A stretch of 64,000 nucleotides of DNA. Origin: Deinococcus metalli. Lineage in GTDB: Bacteria; Deinococcota; Deinococci; Deinococcales; Deinococcaceae. A program made the position numbers and the translations under genes. Shown here one piece after another: positions 21,414 through 30,587 of the stretch. Below the pieces are notes generated by a model that worked only from the letters and a program-made list of their open reading frames with translations, made no database searches and was not told the DNA's origin. The stretch's first letter is position 1. Each line of letters opens with the position of its first letter. Location: positions 123,937 to 187,936 of the forward strand of contig NZ_JACHFK010000009.1 of assembly GCF_014201805.1 (NCBI RefSeq). Reading direction: 5' to 3'.

Positions 21414-21723
21414 GCCGGAGAGGGATCACGAGAGCAGCCATCCACCCTGTGCCCCACCCACCACGCCAGCGGGAGGGGTTCCTGGCTCCGGTGGTCAAAA
21501 GTCGATCAGCGGTTCCAGACGTCCCACCGAACAACTCGCCGCAGATCCCCACCGGCCCTTGGACGCGCAGCGTCCGGGCCTATCGCGGGGCGGAGCATGG
21601 CGTCGAGGCCGGAACATGGGCAGGCCTGACCCGCCGACCCACCGCGCGGACCAACTCCTGCCCAGCGCAGCGCCGCTCCCCCCTGCCCCGCCGGGGTAGG
21701 GGGGCTGGGGGGGTGGGGCAACC
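21414..21723. other. 310-base gene-free stretch inside the thiBPQ operon
   Basis: No coding pattern on either strand. The right end (21673-21722) has GCCGCTCCC, CTGCCCCGCCGGGGTAGGGG and GGTGGGGCAACCG. This resembles the repeat fragment at 12478-12522, so a dispersed repeat probably inserted between thiB and thiP. A stable hairpin CCCCGCCGGGG at about 21696-21706 may cut transcription between binding protein and permease. Confidence 0.45.
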
Positions 21724-23262
21724 GTGAGCCGCAACCCCCCCCTCCTCCTGACCCTCCCCGCCCTCCTCTTCATCACCGCCTTCCTCGCCGTGCCGCTCGT
21801 GCGAACCCTGCTGGAGGGCGGCGTGAACCTGAGCGTGTGGCGCGACCCCTACTTCCTGGGCCGCCTGGCGTGGACGCTGGCGCAGGCAGCCGGCACCGCC
21901 CTGCTGGCGCTGTTGCTGGGCGCGCCGCTGGCCTACCTGCTGTCGCGCTACGACGTGCCGGGCAAGGCCCTGTTCCTGCGCCTGCTGCTGCTGCCGTTCG
22001 TGACCCCGGTGCTGGTGGCGGTGCTGGGCCTGTCGGCGCTGCTCGGGCCGCACGGCTGGGTGACGCGCTGGACGGGCGTGGACATCAGCGACTCGCCCGC
22101 GCTGCTGATCCTGGGGAACCTGTTCTTCAACCTGCCGGTCATGGTGCGGCTGGCGTACGGGGGCTTCTCGCGGGTGCCGCCGGCGCTGCTGGGCGCGGCG
22201 CGGTCGCTGGGAGCGTCGGCGTGGGGGGCGGCGTGGTCGGTGGCGGTGCCCCTGGCGCTGCCGGGCGTGGCGGCGGGGGCAGTGCTGGTCTTCCTGTACT
22301 CGGCGCTCAGTTTCGGGCTGCCGCTGGCGCTGGGCGGCGAGGCATACGGCACGCTGGAGGTGGAGGTCTACCAGTCGGCCTTCGCGCTGCGGCTGCCGGA
22401 GGCGAGCGCACTGATCCTGGGCCAGCTCGCCCTGACGCTGGTGGCGACGTGGGTGTACGTGTCGCTCACGCGCGGGGGCACGGGAGTGCCCGCCCCGGCG
22501 GTGCCGCGGGCGTGGGGGGGCGCGCTGCTGGGGGTGCTGGCGCTGGGCACCGTGACCGCCGTGATCTGCTTCGCGCCGCTGCTGGCGGTGGTGGCGCGCG
22601 GCCTGCTGGGGTCTGCCGGCCCGACGCTGGCGTACTGGCAGGGCGTGCTGACCGACCAGCAGACCGGCCTGCTGGTGTGGAACACGGTGCGTTTCGCGCT
22701 GCTGGCCGGTGTGGGGGCCGTGCTGCTGGGTGGCTCGTTCGCGCTGGGGGCATGGCGGGCGCGCTCGCGGGTGCTGGACGCCACGTCGCTGCTGCCGCTG
22801 ATGGTGTCGCCGGTCAGTCTGGCGGTCGGGTACCTGCTCGCGTACCCCCGGCTGGCCGCCACCCTGCCGATGCTGCTGGCCGCGTACGTTCTGCTGGCGC
22901 TGCCGCTGGTGGTGCGCTCACTGCTGCCGGCACTGCGGGCCCTGCCGCCGCGCGTGCTGGAGGCGGCGCGTTCACTGGGCGCGGGGCCGTGGGCGGTGTT
23001 CCGCACGGTGACGTGGCCGCTGACCCTTCCGGCCCTGCGGGGCGGCGCGGCGCTGGCCCTGTCCACCGTGCTGGGGGAATTCGGCGCGACCCTGGTGCTC
23101 ACACGCCCGGAGTGGGCGACCCTCAGCACCGGGCTGTACGAGCGGCTGGGCCGGCCCGGCGAGCGCAATCTGGGCGAGGCGTGCGCGCTGGCGACGGCGC
23201 TGCTGCTGCTGTCGGCGCTGACCTTCACGGTGCTGGACGGTGGCCGGGGAGAGATGACGTGA
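21724..23262 (+). CDS. thiP: thiamine ABC transporter permease ThiP
   Basis: 512-residue fused permease with two halves of about six membrane segments each, as is usual for ThiP/FbpB. EAA-type loops occur in both halves: [30 protein letters not shown] near residues 157-185 and [30 protein letters not shown] near 415-445. The GTG start is the first in-frame start after the repeat region. The last codons overlap thiQ as GTGA. It works with ThiB and ThiQ in thiamine import. Confidence 0.93.
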   Translation: MSRNPPLLLTLPALLFITAFLAVPLVRTLLEGGVNLSVWRDPYFLGRLAWTLAQAAGTALLALLLGAPLAYLLSRYDVPGKALFLRLLLLPFVTPVLVAVLGLSALLGPHGWVTRWTGVDISDSPALLILGNLFFNLPVMVRLAYGGFSRVPPALLGAARSLGASAWGAAWSVAVPLALPGVAAGAVLVFLYSALSFGLPLALGGEAYGTLEVEVYQSAFALRLPEASALILGQLALTLVATWVYVSLTRGGTGVPAPAVPRAWGGALLGVLALGTVTAVICFAPLLAVVARGLLGSAGPTLAYWQGVLTDQQTGLLVWNTVRFALLAGVGAVLLGGSFALGAWRARSRVLDATSLLPLMVSPVSLAVGYLLAYPRLAATLPMLLAAYVLLALPLVVRSLLPALRALPPRVLEAARSLGAGPWAVFRTVTWPLTLPALRGGAALALSTVLGEFGATLVLTRPEWATLSTGLYERLGRPGERNLGEACALATALLLLSALTFTVLDGGRGEMT

Positions 23263-24251
23263 CCGCGCTGACCATCACCGGCCTGAGCAAGACCTTCGGG
23301 ACGGTGCGGGCCGTGCAGGACGTGTCGCTGGAGGTCGCGGCGGGCGAGACGCTGACGCTGCTGGGGCCGTCCGGCTGCGGCAAGAGCACGGTGCTGCGCT
23401 GCGTGGCGGGCCTGGAACGCCCGGACACGGGCCGCATAGAGATGGCCGGGCGGGACGTGACAGAACGGCCGCCCGAGGCCCGGCACGTGGGCCTGGTCTT
23501 CCAGGACTACGCGCTGTTCCCGCACCTGAGCGTGCTGGAGAACGTGGCCTACGGCCCCCGCCGGCGTGGCGCTCCACGGGCCGTGGCGGGGGCGCGGGCG
23601 CGCGAGGTGCTGGCCTTGGTGGGCCTGCCGGGGATGGAGCGCCGCAGTCCCGCGCAGCTGTCGGGTGGGCAGCAGCAGCGTGTGGCCCTGGCCCGCGCGC
23701 TGGCGACCGACGCGGGCCTGCTGCTGCTGGACGAGCCGCTGTCGAACCTGGACGAGCAGCGCCGCGACGAGCTGCGCTCTGACCTGCGGGCGCTGTTCGG
23801 CCGGGTGGGCGCGGGCGTGCTGTTGGTCACGCACGACCAGCGCGAGGCCCTGGCGCTGAGCGACCGGGTGGCGGTCATGCGCGCGGGTCAGATTGTTCAG
23901 CAGGGCGCGGCGCACGACGTGTTCGCCCGGCCGGAATCGGCGTGGGTGGCGGCGTTCCTGGGGTGGGCGAACATCCTGTCGGGTGGGCCGGACCGGGCCC
24001 GGCTGGTGCCGGAGGCCGCGGTGCGCGTGGGCATGGGCGCGGCCGTGCCCGTGACCGCCCAGCAGCCGACGGAGCGTGGCCGGACCGTCACGGTGGCGCA
24101 CCCGCTCGGCCCCCTGACCCTGCACCTCAGCGCCCGCGAGTCCGCGCTGATCGACGGGAACACGCTGCGGCTCGACGTGAACCTGACCAGCCTGCTGGAC
24201 GTGCCGGACGACCGGGCCGTCCCGCCGCATGCGGGCGCCGGCGGCCCGTGA
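23259..24251 (+). CDS. thiQ: thiamine ABC transporter ATP-binding protein ThiQ
   Basis: 330-residue ATPase that powers ThiP. Walker [10 protein letters not shown] (about residue 35), Q-loop [11 protein letters not shown], signature [15 protein letters not shown], Walker [13 protein letters not shown] and the switch histidine [11 protein letters not shown] are all present. The C-terminal 90 residues form a TOBE-like domain ([10 protein letters not shown]). The protein is longer than E. coli ThiQ, resembling FbpC/PotA lengths. GTG start overlaps the thiP stop. Confidence 0.93.
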   Translation: MTALTITGLSKTFGTVRAVQDVSLEVAAGETLTLLGPSGCGKSTVLRCVAGLERPDTGRIEMAGRDVTERPPEARHVGLVFQDYALFPHLSVLENVAYGPRRRGAPRAVAGARAREVLALVGLPGMERRSPAQLSGGQQQRVALARALATDAGLLLLDEPLSNLDEQRRDELRSDLRALFGRVGAGVLLVTHDQREALALSDRVAVMRAGQIVQQGAAHDVFARPESAWVAAFLGWANILSGGPDRARLVPEAAVRVGMGAAVPVTAQQPTERGRTVTVAHPLGPLTLHLSARESALIDGNTLRLDVNLTSLLDVPDDRAVPPHAGAGGP

Positions 24252-24310
24252 TCTCCACTCAAGATCGGGGTGTGGGATGGGTCGGCCGCGCCCGACTTAC
24301 CCGGTGGCGC

Positions 24311-24739
24311 GTGGACGCGTGCCCGTGGCGGCCACGTCCCCAGGAGGAAGACCTACTCAGGAACAGGCAGATAGCGTTCCGTGTGCTGGCGGTCTGGTTG
24401 TGTCTGGCGGGCGTGGCCCTGCTGTTCCCGAGGGTGGGCGACGGGGTCTTCGACCTGCACCTCACGAACTGGGGGCTGGCGTCCGAGTACGGGGGCATCC
24501 TCGTCAGCCTGGACGCGCTGTACTGGGTGTTCTCCACCGACACCGAGCGCTACGCCCCGGTGATGGGCGTGGTGGGCCTGGCGCTCGTGCTGAATGTCGT
24601 CATCACCATCTACTGGTGGGCGGTGGGGCACTACCCGTTCCAGAGCGCGGTCTTCAACGTGGTGATCAACAGCGTGATGGCGGTGTGGCTGTGGAGCCTG
24701 CGGCCCCGCCCGGCCGGGTCGGCCCGCGCGCCGTCCTGA
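24311..24739 (+). CDS. small four-TM membrane protein, start uncertain
   Basis: At most about 142 residues; clear coding from about 24356 to 24739 with four membrane segments (IAFRVLAVWLCLAGVALLF, GGILVSLDALYWVF, MGVVGLALVLNVVITIYWWAVG, VFNVVINSVMAVWLWSL). It may belong to the BphX-like group of small membrane proteins, but I am not certain. A strong SD (AGGAGGAAG, 24342-24350) is followed, at the right distance, by the in-frame codon CTC (24356) and not by a start codon. GTG 24311 is the nearest usable in-frame start upstream and GTG 24383 downstream. It lies between thiQ and thiN. Confidence 0.6.
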   Translation: MDACPWRPRPQEEDLLRNRQIAFRVLAVWLCLAGVALLFPRVGDGVFDLHLTNWGLASEYGGILVSLDALYWVFSTDTERYAPVMGVVGLALVLNVVITIYWWAVGHYPFQSAVFNVVINSVMAVWLWSLRPRPAGSARAPS

Positions 24740-24750
24740 GCCCTGGCCCT

Positions 24751-24891
24751 AGAGCATTTGACAGAATTACGGCCCCTGGGGGACAGCGCCCCAGGTGCCT
24801 CCATTCTGCCCAATGCTCTTGTCAAATTCACTCGCTCTCTTCGAGCTGTGCCAGTCCGCTCGGCCAACGAATGCGGAACGGCACCGCATTC
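24751..24891. repeat. intergenic element with paired inverted repeats
   Basis: AGAGCATTTGACAGAAT (24751-24767) pairs with 24803-24819 in 15 of 17 bases, enclosing a CCTGGGG/CCCCAGG hairpin. TTGTCAAATTCACTCGCTCT follows; its end is the reverse complement of AGAGCGAGTGA at 5838-5848. A further perfect hairpin GAATGCGG (24869-24876) / CCGCATTC (24884-24891) closes the stretch and is followed by TTAT. It looks like a structured small dispersed repeat, and may end thiQ transcription. Confidence 0.5.
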
Positions 24892-24918
24892 TTATGGCAC
24901 CTGCCCTAGACTGGCGGG

Positions 24919-25554
24919 ATGACCGCGTGGATTCTGGTCGGCGGCCGACTGGTCTCCACCCCGGCGCTGCGGGCGCTGCCGCGTCCGGCCGTGGTCGTGG
25001 CGGCGGACGGCGGGGCGCGGCACGCGGGCGTGCTGGGCGTGACCGTGGAGGCGTGGGTGGGGGATTTCGATTCCTCGGCCGGGCTGGAGCTGGATGCCCC
25101 GCGCGAGGTGCACCCGGCCGCGAAGGACGAGACGGACGCGGAACTGGCCGTGCGCGTGGCCCTGAAGCGGGGGGCGCACGAGGTGGTGATCGTGGGGGCC
25201 TTCGGGGGCCGCTTCGACCACACGGCGGCCCTCACGCTGGGCGCGCTGCGGCTGGCCCGCGACGCGCACGCGGGCGTGACCCTGACCAGCGGCGACGAGT
25301 GGGCGTGGCCCCTGCTGCCCGGCCCCGCGCTGACGCTGGACCTTCCGCCGGGCACGACGCTCAGCGTGATCGCGGCCTCCGACCTGGGCGGGCTCTCGCT
25401 GTCGGGCGTGCGCTGGCCGCTGTCCGGGGCGGACGTGCCGCTGGGCAGCGGCTGGACGGTCAGCAACGAGACGCGGGGCGGCCCGGTCACGGCGTCGCTG
25501 CGCAGCGGCTGGGCGCTCGTGACCGCCCTGACCGGCGACTTCCCGGCCGCCTGA
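24919..25554 (+). CDS. thiN: thiamine pyrophosphokinase
   Basis: 211-residue enzyme that transfers pyrophosphate from ATP to thiamine to give TPP. Conserved features: AADGGARH (near 31-38), GDFDSS (near 49-54), KDETDAELA (near 70-78), GAFGGRFDHTAA (near 93-104) and SNETRGGP near the end. The ATG is six bases after a -10 TAGACT (24907-24912), so it has its own leaderless promoter. With ThiBPQ nearby it completes a thiamine salvage route (import, then pyrophosphorylation). Confidence 0.94.
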   Translation: MTAWILVGGRLVSTPALRALPRPAVVVAADGGARHAGVLGVTVEAWVGDFDSSAGLELDAPREVHPAAKDETDAELAVRVALKRGAHEVVIVGAFGGRFDHTAALTLGALRLARDAHAGVTLTSGDEWAWPLLPGPALTLDLPPGTTLSVIAASDLGGLSLSGVRWPLSGADVPLGSGWTVSNETRGGPVTASLRSGWALVTALTGDFPAA

Positions 25555-25621
25555 GGCAGCCAGGTCATGGGCCGGCACCGAGCCGGGAACCCAGCGGGCC
25601 TGGGCGCCGTACCGGTCAGGG

Positions 25622-26245
25622 ATGAGACAGAGACGTGGAGTGGGCTGCGGGTGCCTGGGCTGTGGTGGATCGCTGCTGGTGCTGGTGGTTCTGGCGGCGG
25701 TGGCGTGGTTCGTGGTGATCAAGCCCGCGCAGCAGTTCCTGGCGAACTGGCGGCCGCCCCAGACGCAGTCGCAGGGGCAGACGCCGCCGCCCAGCGGGAA
25801 CGTGCAGGCCCCGCTGACGAGGGCGGACGTGCAGAAGTTCGTGCGGGTGCGCCGCGACATCCGCGCGGCCCTGGGCGAGAGCTTCACCGGGGCGCAGGAG
25901 GTGTACACGCAGATCCAGGCGGGCCAGACGCCGAACGTGGTGCAGGTGCTGAACGTGCTGCGGCAGGTGGGCAGCAGCATCGGCGCGGCCCGCACGGCCC
26001 AGACGGCCGCCCTGCGCCGCGAGAACATGAGCGCGGAACGCTACGCGGCGGTCCGCACCGAGATCAACCGCGGCCTGGGCGTGCCGGACGTGGACTTCGC
26101 CAAGGCCGCCGACGCACTCCAGAAAGGCCAGATGCCGGACCTGAACTCCACCGTGCAGACGGCCTCGGCGCAGGAGAAGGCGCTGGTCGAGCCGTTCCGG
26201 CAGGAGCTGACGGCGACCGCGGCGGTGGGGCTGCTGGGCCTGTAG
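25622..26245 (+). CDS. hypothetical membrane-anchored protein
   Basis: 207 residues. A cysteine/glycine-rich N-terminus (CGCLGCGG) leads into one membrane segment (SLLVLVVLAAVAWFVVI, about 17-33), a Pro/Gln/Thr-rich linker (about 44-63), and an alpha-helical, Gln/Ala-rich outer domain with no family I recognise. Start ATG 25622; codon use is like its neighbours. It stands alone between thiN and hemL. Confidence 0.7.
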   Translation: MRQRRGVGCGCLGCGGSLLVLVVLAAVAWFVVIKPAQQFLANWRPPQTQSQGQTPPPSGNVQAPLTRADVQKFVRVRRDIRAALGESFTGAQEVYTQIQAGQTPNVVQVLNVLRQVGSSIGAARTAQTAALRRENMSAERYAAVRTEINRGLGVPDVDFAKAADALQKGQMPDLNSTVQTASAQEKALVEPFRQELTATAAVGLLGL

Positions 26246-26315
26246 CGCGGGCACACGGGACGATAAAGGAGCGCGGGCTTCCTTCCTTGGCGGGGGCCCG
26301 CGCTAACGTAGGGCC

Positions 26316-27701
26316 ATGACCCGTGACGTGCCCGTGGCTCCCGCTCCGTCCCCCGCCGGGCCGTCGTCCACGGCGCGCTCGGAGGCGCTGTTCGCGCGGG
26401 CGCGGGCGGTCACGCCGGGCGGCGTGAACAGCCCGGTGCGCGCGTTCCGCTCGGTGGGGGGCGTGCCGCGCTTCATCGCCTCGGCGCACGGCGCGTACCT
26501 GACCGACGTGGACGGCGCGCGGTACATCGACTACATCGGGTCGTGGGGTCCGATGATCCTGGGCCACGACCACCCGGCGGTGCGGGAAGCAGTCGCGCAC
26601 GCGCTGTCGGGCGGCACGAGCTTCGGGGCGCCGTCCGCGCGCGAGGTGGAACTCGCGGAACTCGTCACGCGCCTGACCGGCACGGACAAGGTGCGCTTCA
26701 CGTCCAGCGGCACCGAGGCGACCATGAGCGCCCTGCGGCTGGCGCGCGGCTTCACCGGCCGCAAGTTCATCGTGAAGTTCCGCGGGAATTACCACGGGCA
26801 CGCCGACGGTCTGCTGGTCGAGGCCGGCAGCGGCCTGATGACGAACGCCGACGGCCCGCTGGGCGCGGCGGCCCCCAGCAGCGCGGGGGTGCCGCCGGAA
26901 TACGCGGCCCTGACGCTGGTGACGGAATACAACGACCCGGCCGCGCTGGACGCCCTGATGCAGGAGCGCGGCGCCGAGATCGCGGCCGTGATCTTCGAGC
27001 CCGTGGTGGGCAACGCCGGGGTCCTGGTGCCCACGCCGGACTTCGTGGACGCCCTGCACCGTGTGAAGGATGCCGGCGCGCTCTTGATCGCGGACGAGGT
27101 GATGACGGGCTTCCGGCTGTCGCTGAGCGGCGCGACCGGCCTGCTGGGCCTGGAGCCCGACCTGAGCTGCTGGGGCAAGATCATCGGCGGCGGCCTGCCG
27201 GTCGGGGCCTACGGGGGCCGGGCGGAGATCATGGAGTTCGTGTCTCCGCAGGGCCCGGTGTACCAGGCCGGCACCCTGAGCGGCAACCCGCTGGCGATGG
27301 CGGCGGGCCTGGCGACCCTGCGGACGCTGGAGGCCGACCCCGACATCTACGCCCGCCTGGACGCGTACACGGCGCGGCTCGCGGCCGGGCTTCAGGACGC
27401 GGCCCATGCGGCGGGCGTGCCCATCTCGGTCAACCGCATCGGGTCGATGCTCACGGCCTTCCATCAAGGCGCGCCGCACGGCTCGGTGGGCAGCTACGCG
27501 CAGGCGGCCGGCAGCGACACGGCGGGGTTCGCGGCGTGGTTCCAGGGCATGCTCGCGCGGGGCGTGTACTGGGCACCGTCGCAGTTCGAGAGCATCTTCG
27601 TCAGCGCCGCGCACACGGACGCCGAGCTGTCGACCACGCTGGACGCGGCCCACACCGCCTACACCGCTGCCGCCGGGGCGGCCAAAGGAGCGACCTCGTG
27701 A
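26316..27701 (+). CDS. hemL: glutamate-1-semialdehyde 2,1-aminomutase
   Basis: 461-residue PLP enzyme that converts glutamate-1-semialdehyde to 5-aminolevulinate in the C5 haem route. Family marks: TPGGVNSPVRAF (near 30-41), YIDYIGSWGPMILGH, FTSSGTEATMSALRLAR, and the PLP-lysine region LSCWGKIIGGGLPVGAYGG near residue 285-303. It has an N-terminal extension of about 20 residues. The -10 TAACGT (26304-26309) lies six bases before the ATG, a leaderless start. It overlaps the CoA-binding gene by four bases. Confidence 0.96.
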   Translation: MTRDVPVAPAPSPAGPSSTARSEALFARARAVTPGGVNSPVRAFRSVGGVPRFIASAHGAYLTDVDGARYIDYIGSWGPMILGHDHPAVREAVAHALSGGTSFGAPSAREVELAELVTRLTGTDKVRFTSSGTEATMSALRLARGFTGRKFIVKFRGNYHGHADGLLVEAGSGLMTNADGPLGAAAPSSAGVPPEYAALTLVTEYNDPAALDALMQERGAEIAAVIFEPVVGNAGVLVPTPDFVDALHRVKDAGALLIADEVMTGFRLSLSGATGLLGLEPDLSCWGKIIGGGLPVGAYGGRAEIMEFVSPQGPVYQAGTLSGNPLAMAAGLATLRTLEADPDIYARLDAYTARLAAGLQDAAHAAGVPISVNRIGSMLTAFHQGAPHGSVGSYAQAAGSDTAGFAAWFQGMLARGVYWAPSQFESIFVSAAHTDAELSTTLDAAHTAYTAAAGAAKGATS

Positions 27702-28120
27702 CCACGCTGCATGCCGACCTGACCCGCATCCTGAAACAGAGCCGGGTGGTGGCGGTCCTGGGCTTCCATCCGGACACCATGAAGCCGGCGCATTTCGTGC
27801 CGGAGTACCTGCAGCGGCAGGGCTACACGGTCATTCCCGTGAATCCGGCCCTGGCGCAGCGCGGCGAGAGCTATTTCGGCCAGAAGGCGGTCGCGTCCCT
27901 GGCGGAACTCACGGTGCCGGTGGACGTCGTGGAGGTGTTCCGCCGCAGCGACAAGGTGCGCTCGCACCTGGAGGACATCCTGGCCATGCAGCCGCTGCCG
28001 AAGGTCGTGTGGATGCAGCAGGGCATCCGGGACGACAGCGTGGCGGCCGAGCTGACGGCGCGCGGCATCGAGGTCGTGCAGAACCGCTGCATGCTCACGG
28101 ACCACCGCGCGCTGATGTGA
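27698..28120 (+). CDS. CoA-binding domain protein (YccU type)
   Basis: 140-residue stand-alone CoA_binding Rossmann domain. Visible features are VVAVLGFHPDTMKPAHFVPEYLQRQGYTVIPVNP, the usual nucleotide-binding start, and VDVVEVFRRSDKV and KVVWMQQGIRDD, then a C-terminal MLTDHRAL. The precise role of this family is not known. GTG start overlaps the hemL stop (GTGA), so it is coupled to hemL. Confidence 0.88.
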   Translation: MTTLHADLTRILKQSRVVAVLGFHPDTMKPAHFVPEYLQRQGYTVIPVNPALAQRGESYFGQKAVASLAELTVPVDVVEVFRRSDKVRSHLEDILAMQPLPKVVWMQQGIRDDSVAAELTARGIEVVQNRCMLTDHRALM

Positions 28121-28142
28121 TGCCGGCGGCTACACTGCACAC

Positions 28143-28571
28143 ATGAACGTCGCCGATCCGCTGGGAGTGCCCGGAGCGCCGCAGGAGACCCTGAACGCCG
28201 TCATGGCCCGCGTGGAGGGCTCGGAGCTGACGGGAGGCAGGCTGATCCTGGTCACGGACCGGCAGGGCGAGCGCCCGCGCGCCGGATACGCGGCGCTGCT
28301 GGTCACGGGGCAGGGCGCGGGCGCCTCGGCGGTGGTCACGGCGGCGGCCTTCGGGCCGCGCTTCGGGGCCGCGGGCGCCCAGGCCCTGTCGGCGCTGGTG
28401 CGCTGGGCCGAGGGCCAGAATCTGCCGGTGCGCGAGACGGTCCTGAGCGCGTCGGATTTCACGCGGGTGCTGGCCGAGCCCGATGCCGACGAGGTCGCGC
28501 ACCTCGTGGCGTCCAGCAACCCCAGCGATCCCGGCATCTACACAGTGCGGCCGGTGCCGGCCGGGAGCTGA
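28143..28571 (+). CDS. conserved hypothetical protein, 142 aa
   Basis: Soluble alpha/beta protein without a domain I recognise (GGRLILVTDRQGERPRAGYAALLVTGQG..., SALVRWAEGQNLPVRETVLSASDF). The -10 TACACT (28131-28136) is exactly six bases before the ATG, so although it is only 22 bases after the previous stop it has its own leaderless promoter. A perfect 30-base palindrome follows the stop. Confidence 0.7.
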   Translation: MNVADPLGVPGAPQETLNAVMARVEGSELTGGRLILVTDRQGERPRAGYAALLVTGQGAGASAVVTAAAFGPRFGAAGAQALSALVRWAEGQNLPVRETVLSASDFTRVLAEPDADEVAHLVASSNPSDPGIYTVRPVPAGS

Positions 28572-28577
28572 TACGAA

Positions 28578-28607
28578 TGCGGGCCGCCCTATATAGGGCG
28601 GCCCGCA
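28578..28607. terminator. perfect 30-base palindrome between convergent genes
   Basis: TGCGGGCCGCCCTAT (28578-28592) is followed at once by its exact reverse complement. The centre is TATATA. It sits between the stop of the 142-aa protein gene (+) and the stop of the glutaredoxin gene (-), where it probably acts as a terminator in both directions, though T-runs are absent. Confidence 0.55.
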
Positions 28608-28619
28608 CGTGCGTGGGGC

Positions 28620-28865
28620 TTACAGGCCGGCCTGGGCCAGGAACGCGTCGAGTTTCTGCGGCCGGAAGCCGCTGAGGCTGGCCGCGACGTCGCCCGCGAC
28701 CAGGGTGGGCACGCTGCGGCGCCCGCCGTTCACGCTCATCACGTACTCGGCGGCCTGATCGTCCTGCTCGATGTTGATCTCCTCGTAGGGAATGCCGCGG
28801 CTGGTCAGGGCGCGCTTGGCGGCCTGGCAGTCGCCGCACCACGTGGTGGTATACATCTTGATCAC
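28620..28865 (-). CDS. glutaredoxin-like protein
   Basis: 81-residue thioredoxin-fold redox protein: MIKMYTTTWCGDCQAAKRAL, with the active site CGDC (residues 10-13) in place of the CPYC of classical glutaredoxin, and the conserved cis-Pro region RRSVPTLVAGD. The GTG at 28865 is chosen because GGGAGG lies 6 bases before it and it gives the family's usual N-terminus. A GTG at 28892, six bases after a -10 TAAACT (28904-28899), would give a 90-residue leaderless form. Confidence 0.88.
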   Translation of the reverse strand: MIKMYTTTWCGDCQAAKRALTSRGIPYEEINIEQDDQAAEYVMSVNGGRRSVPTLVAGDVAASLSGFRPQKLDAFLAQAGL

Positions 28866-28930
28866 GGTGAACCTCCCGGAGTCGAACTCCACATCCTCAG
28901 TTTACAAAATAAAGCAGGGCTGAACGCGAG

Positions 28931-28956
28931 ACGGCCCACCATTGGCGGTGGGCCGT
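28931..28956 (-). terminator. hairpin after infC
   Basis: ACGGCCCACC (28931-28940) pairs perfectly with GGTGGGCCGT (28947-28956), loop ATTGGC. It lies 55 bases after the infC stop on the reverse strand and probably ends its message. No T-run is present. Confidence 0.5.
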
Positions 28957-29010
28957 GCTTGACTGCTGAGCTGGCGAGGACACTCCAGGCGTCCTGGCTG
29001 CGCTGTTGCC

Positions 29011-29616
<606 letters not shown>

Positions 29617-29761
29617 GTTCATCACCTCCGCTCGCCCTGCGCACGCTGGCGCCAGGGCGGCTGTCCCACGCACTTGCGGGGAGACCGTAGTTTACCACGT
29701 GGACCACGGCTCCGGCCGAAGTCATCCCTGCGCGCAGCAGCGCCCGAAATCCCGGGCGAAA

Positions 29762-29835
29762 CGTGTACTGGACTCTGTTGACCGCCAAACCCCTAGACGC
29801 TTATCCTTGACGTACCGAGTACACGAATCTACCAT
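29762..29835 (+). promoter_or_regulatory. tandem promoters flanked by an inverted repeat upstream of the NrtR-type regulator
   Basis: The proximal promoter is -35 TTGACG (29807-29812), 17 bases, -10 TACCAT (29830-29835), with the ATG six bases on (leaderless). A distal one reads -35 TTGACC (29778-29783), 17 bases, TTATCC (29801-29806). CGTGTACT (29762-29769) and its exact reverse complement AGTACACG (29818-29825) bracket the distal promoter; the right copy lies inside the proximal spacer. These are candidate operators for the regulator. Confidence 0.5.
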
Positions 29836-29841
29836 CCGGGG

Positions 29842-30519
29842 ATGACCCGGCTGATCCTTCCACCACAGGCCACACAGGTGGGCCTGGCGGTGGACGTGGC
29901 CGCCTTCGCCATGCACGGCGGCGAACTGCGCGTCCTGCTCGTGCAGCGCGGCGCCCTGCCGCACGCCCGGGACTGGGCCCTGCCCGGCGGCTTCGTCCAA
30001 CCCGGCGAGGAGCTCCACGAGGCCGCGCTGCGGGAACTGCGCACCGAGACCACCGTGCAGCTCGAACCCCGCCACCTCGAGCAGTTCTATACCTTCGGCG
30101 AGGTGAACCGCGACCCGCGCGGCCGGATCGTGAGCGTCGCGCACCTGGCCGTGCTGCCCCACGGCACGGTGCACGTCACGGCCGGCGGGCACACCCTGGG
30201 CGCCGAGTGGCTCAGCGCCCACCAGCCCCCCACGCTGGCCTTCGACCACCACGCCATCCTCGACAAGGCCATCGGGCGGCTGCAACTGCGCCTGGAGTAC
30301 GGCAACCTCGCCATGGAGTTCCTGCCGGACACCTTCACGCTGCCGGAACTCCAGGGCGTGTACGAGGCCGTGCTGAACCGCAATCTGGACAAACGCAACT
30401 TCCGCAAGAGGTTGCTGTCGCAGGGCATCCTGACGCCCAGCGGCGAGCGCCGTACCGGGGTGGGCCGCCCCGCCCAGCTCTACCGACGCGCCAAACACGC
30501 CCGCCTCGCGGCGCTGTAG
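29842..30519 (+). CDS. NrtR-type NUDIX transcriptional regulator
   Basis: 225 residues in two parts. Residues about 12-140 form a NUDIX-like ligand-sensing domain (AVDVAAFAMHGGELRVLLVQRG; the NUDIX box reads GGFVQPGEELHEAALRELRTETTV and lacks the usual REUxEE acid pair). Residues about 150-225 form a winged helix (TLPELQGVYEAVLNRNLDKRNFRKRLL, then GVGRPAQLYR) as in NrtR. NrtR proteins repress NAD or sugar genes and respond to ADP-ribose; the target here is unknown. Start supported by the leaderless promoter. Confidence 0.88.
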   Translation: MTRLILPPQATQVGLAVDVAAFAMHGGELRVLLVQRGALPHARDWALPGGFVQPGEELHEAALRELRTETTVQLEPRHLEQFYTFGEVNRDPRGRIVSVAHLAVLPHGTVHVTAGGHTLGAEWLSAHQPPTLAFDHHAILDKAIGRLQLRLEYGNLAMEFLPDTFTLPELQGVYEAVLNRNLDKRNFRKRLLSQGILTPSGERRTGVGRPAQLYRRAKHARLAAL

Positions 30520-30535
30520 AGGCGCCACCCAGTCC

Positions 30536-30573
30536 AACGGTCGAAGAACGGCTTCTCTGCGTCTTCGACCGTT
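30536..30573. terminator. perfect 12-bp hairpin between convergent genes
   Basis: AACGGTCGAAGA (30536-30547) pairs exactly with TCTTCGACCGTT (30562-30573), loop 14 bases. It lies between the NrtR-type gene (+) and the large VWA gene (-). TTCGACCTTCAG follows; similar GGTCGAAGGGTCGA pieces occur between V-ATPase genes (about 52100). Confidence 0.5.
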
Positions 30574-30587
30574 CGACCTTCAGCCCC

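Noticed and set aside
28863..28900. GGAGTTCGACTCC looks like a tRNA T arm
   Set aside because: The stem is 4 bp with a 5-base loop, no other tRNA arms exist, and it lies in the leader of the glutaredoxin gene.
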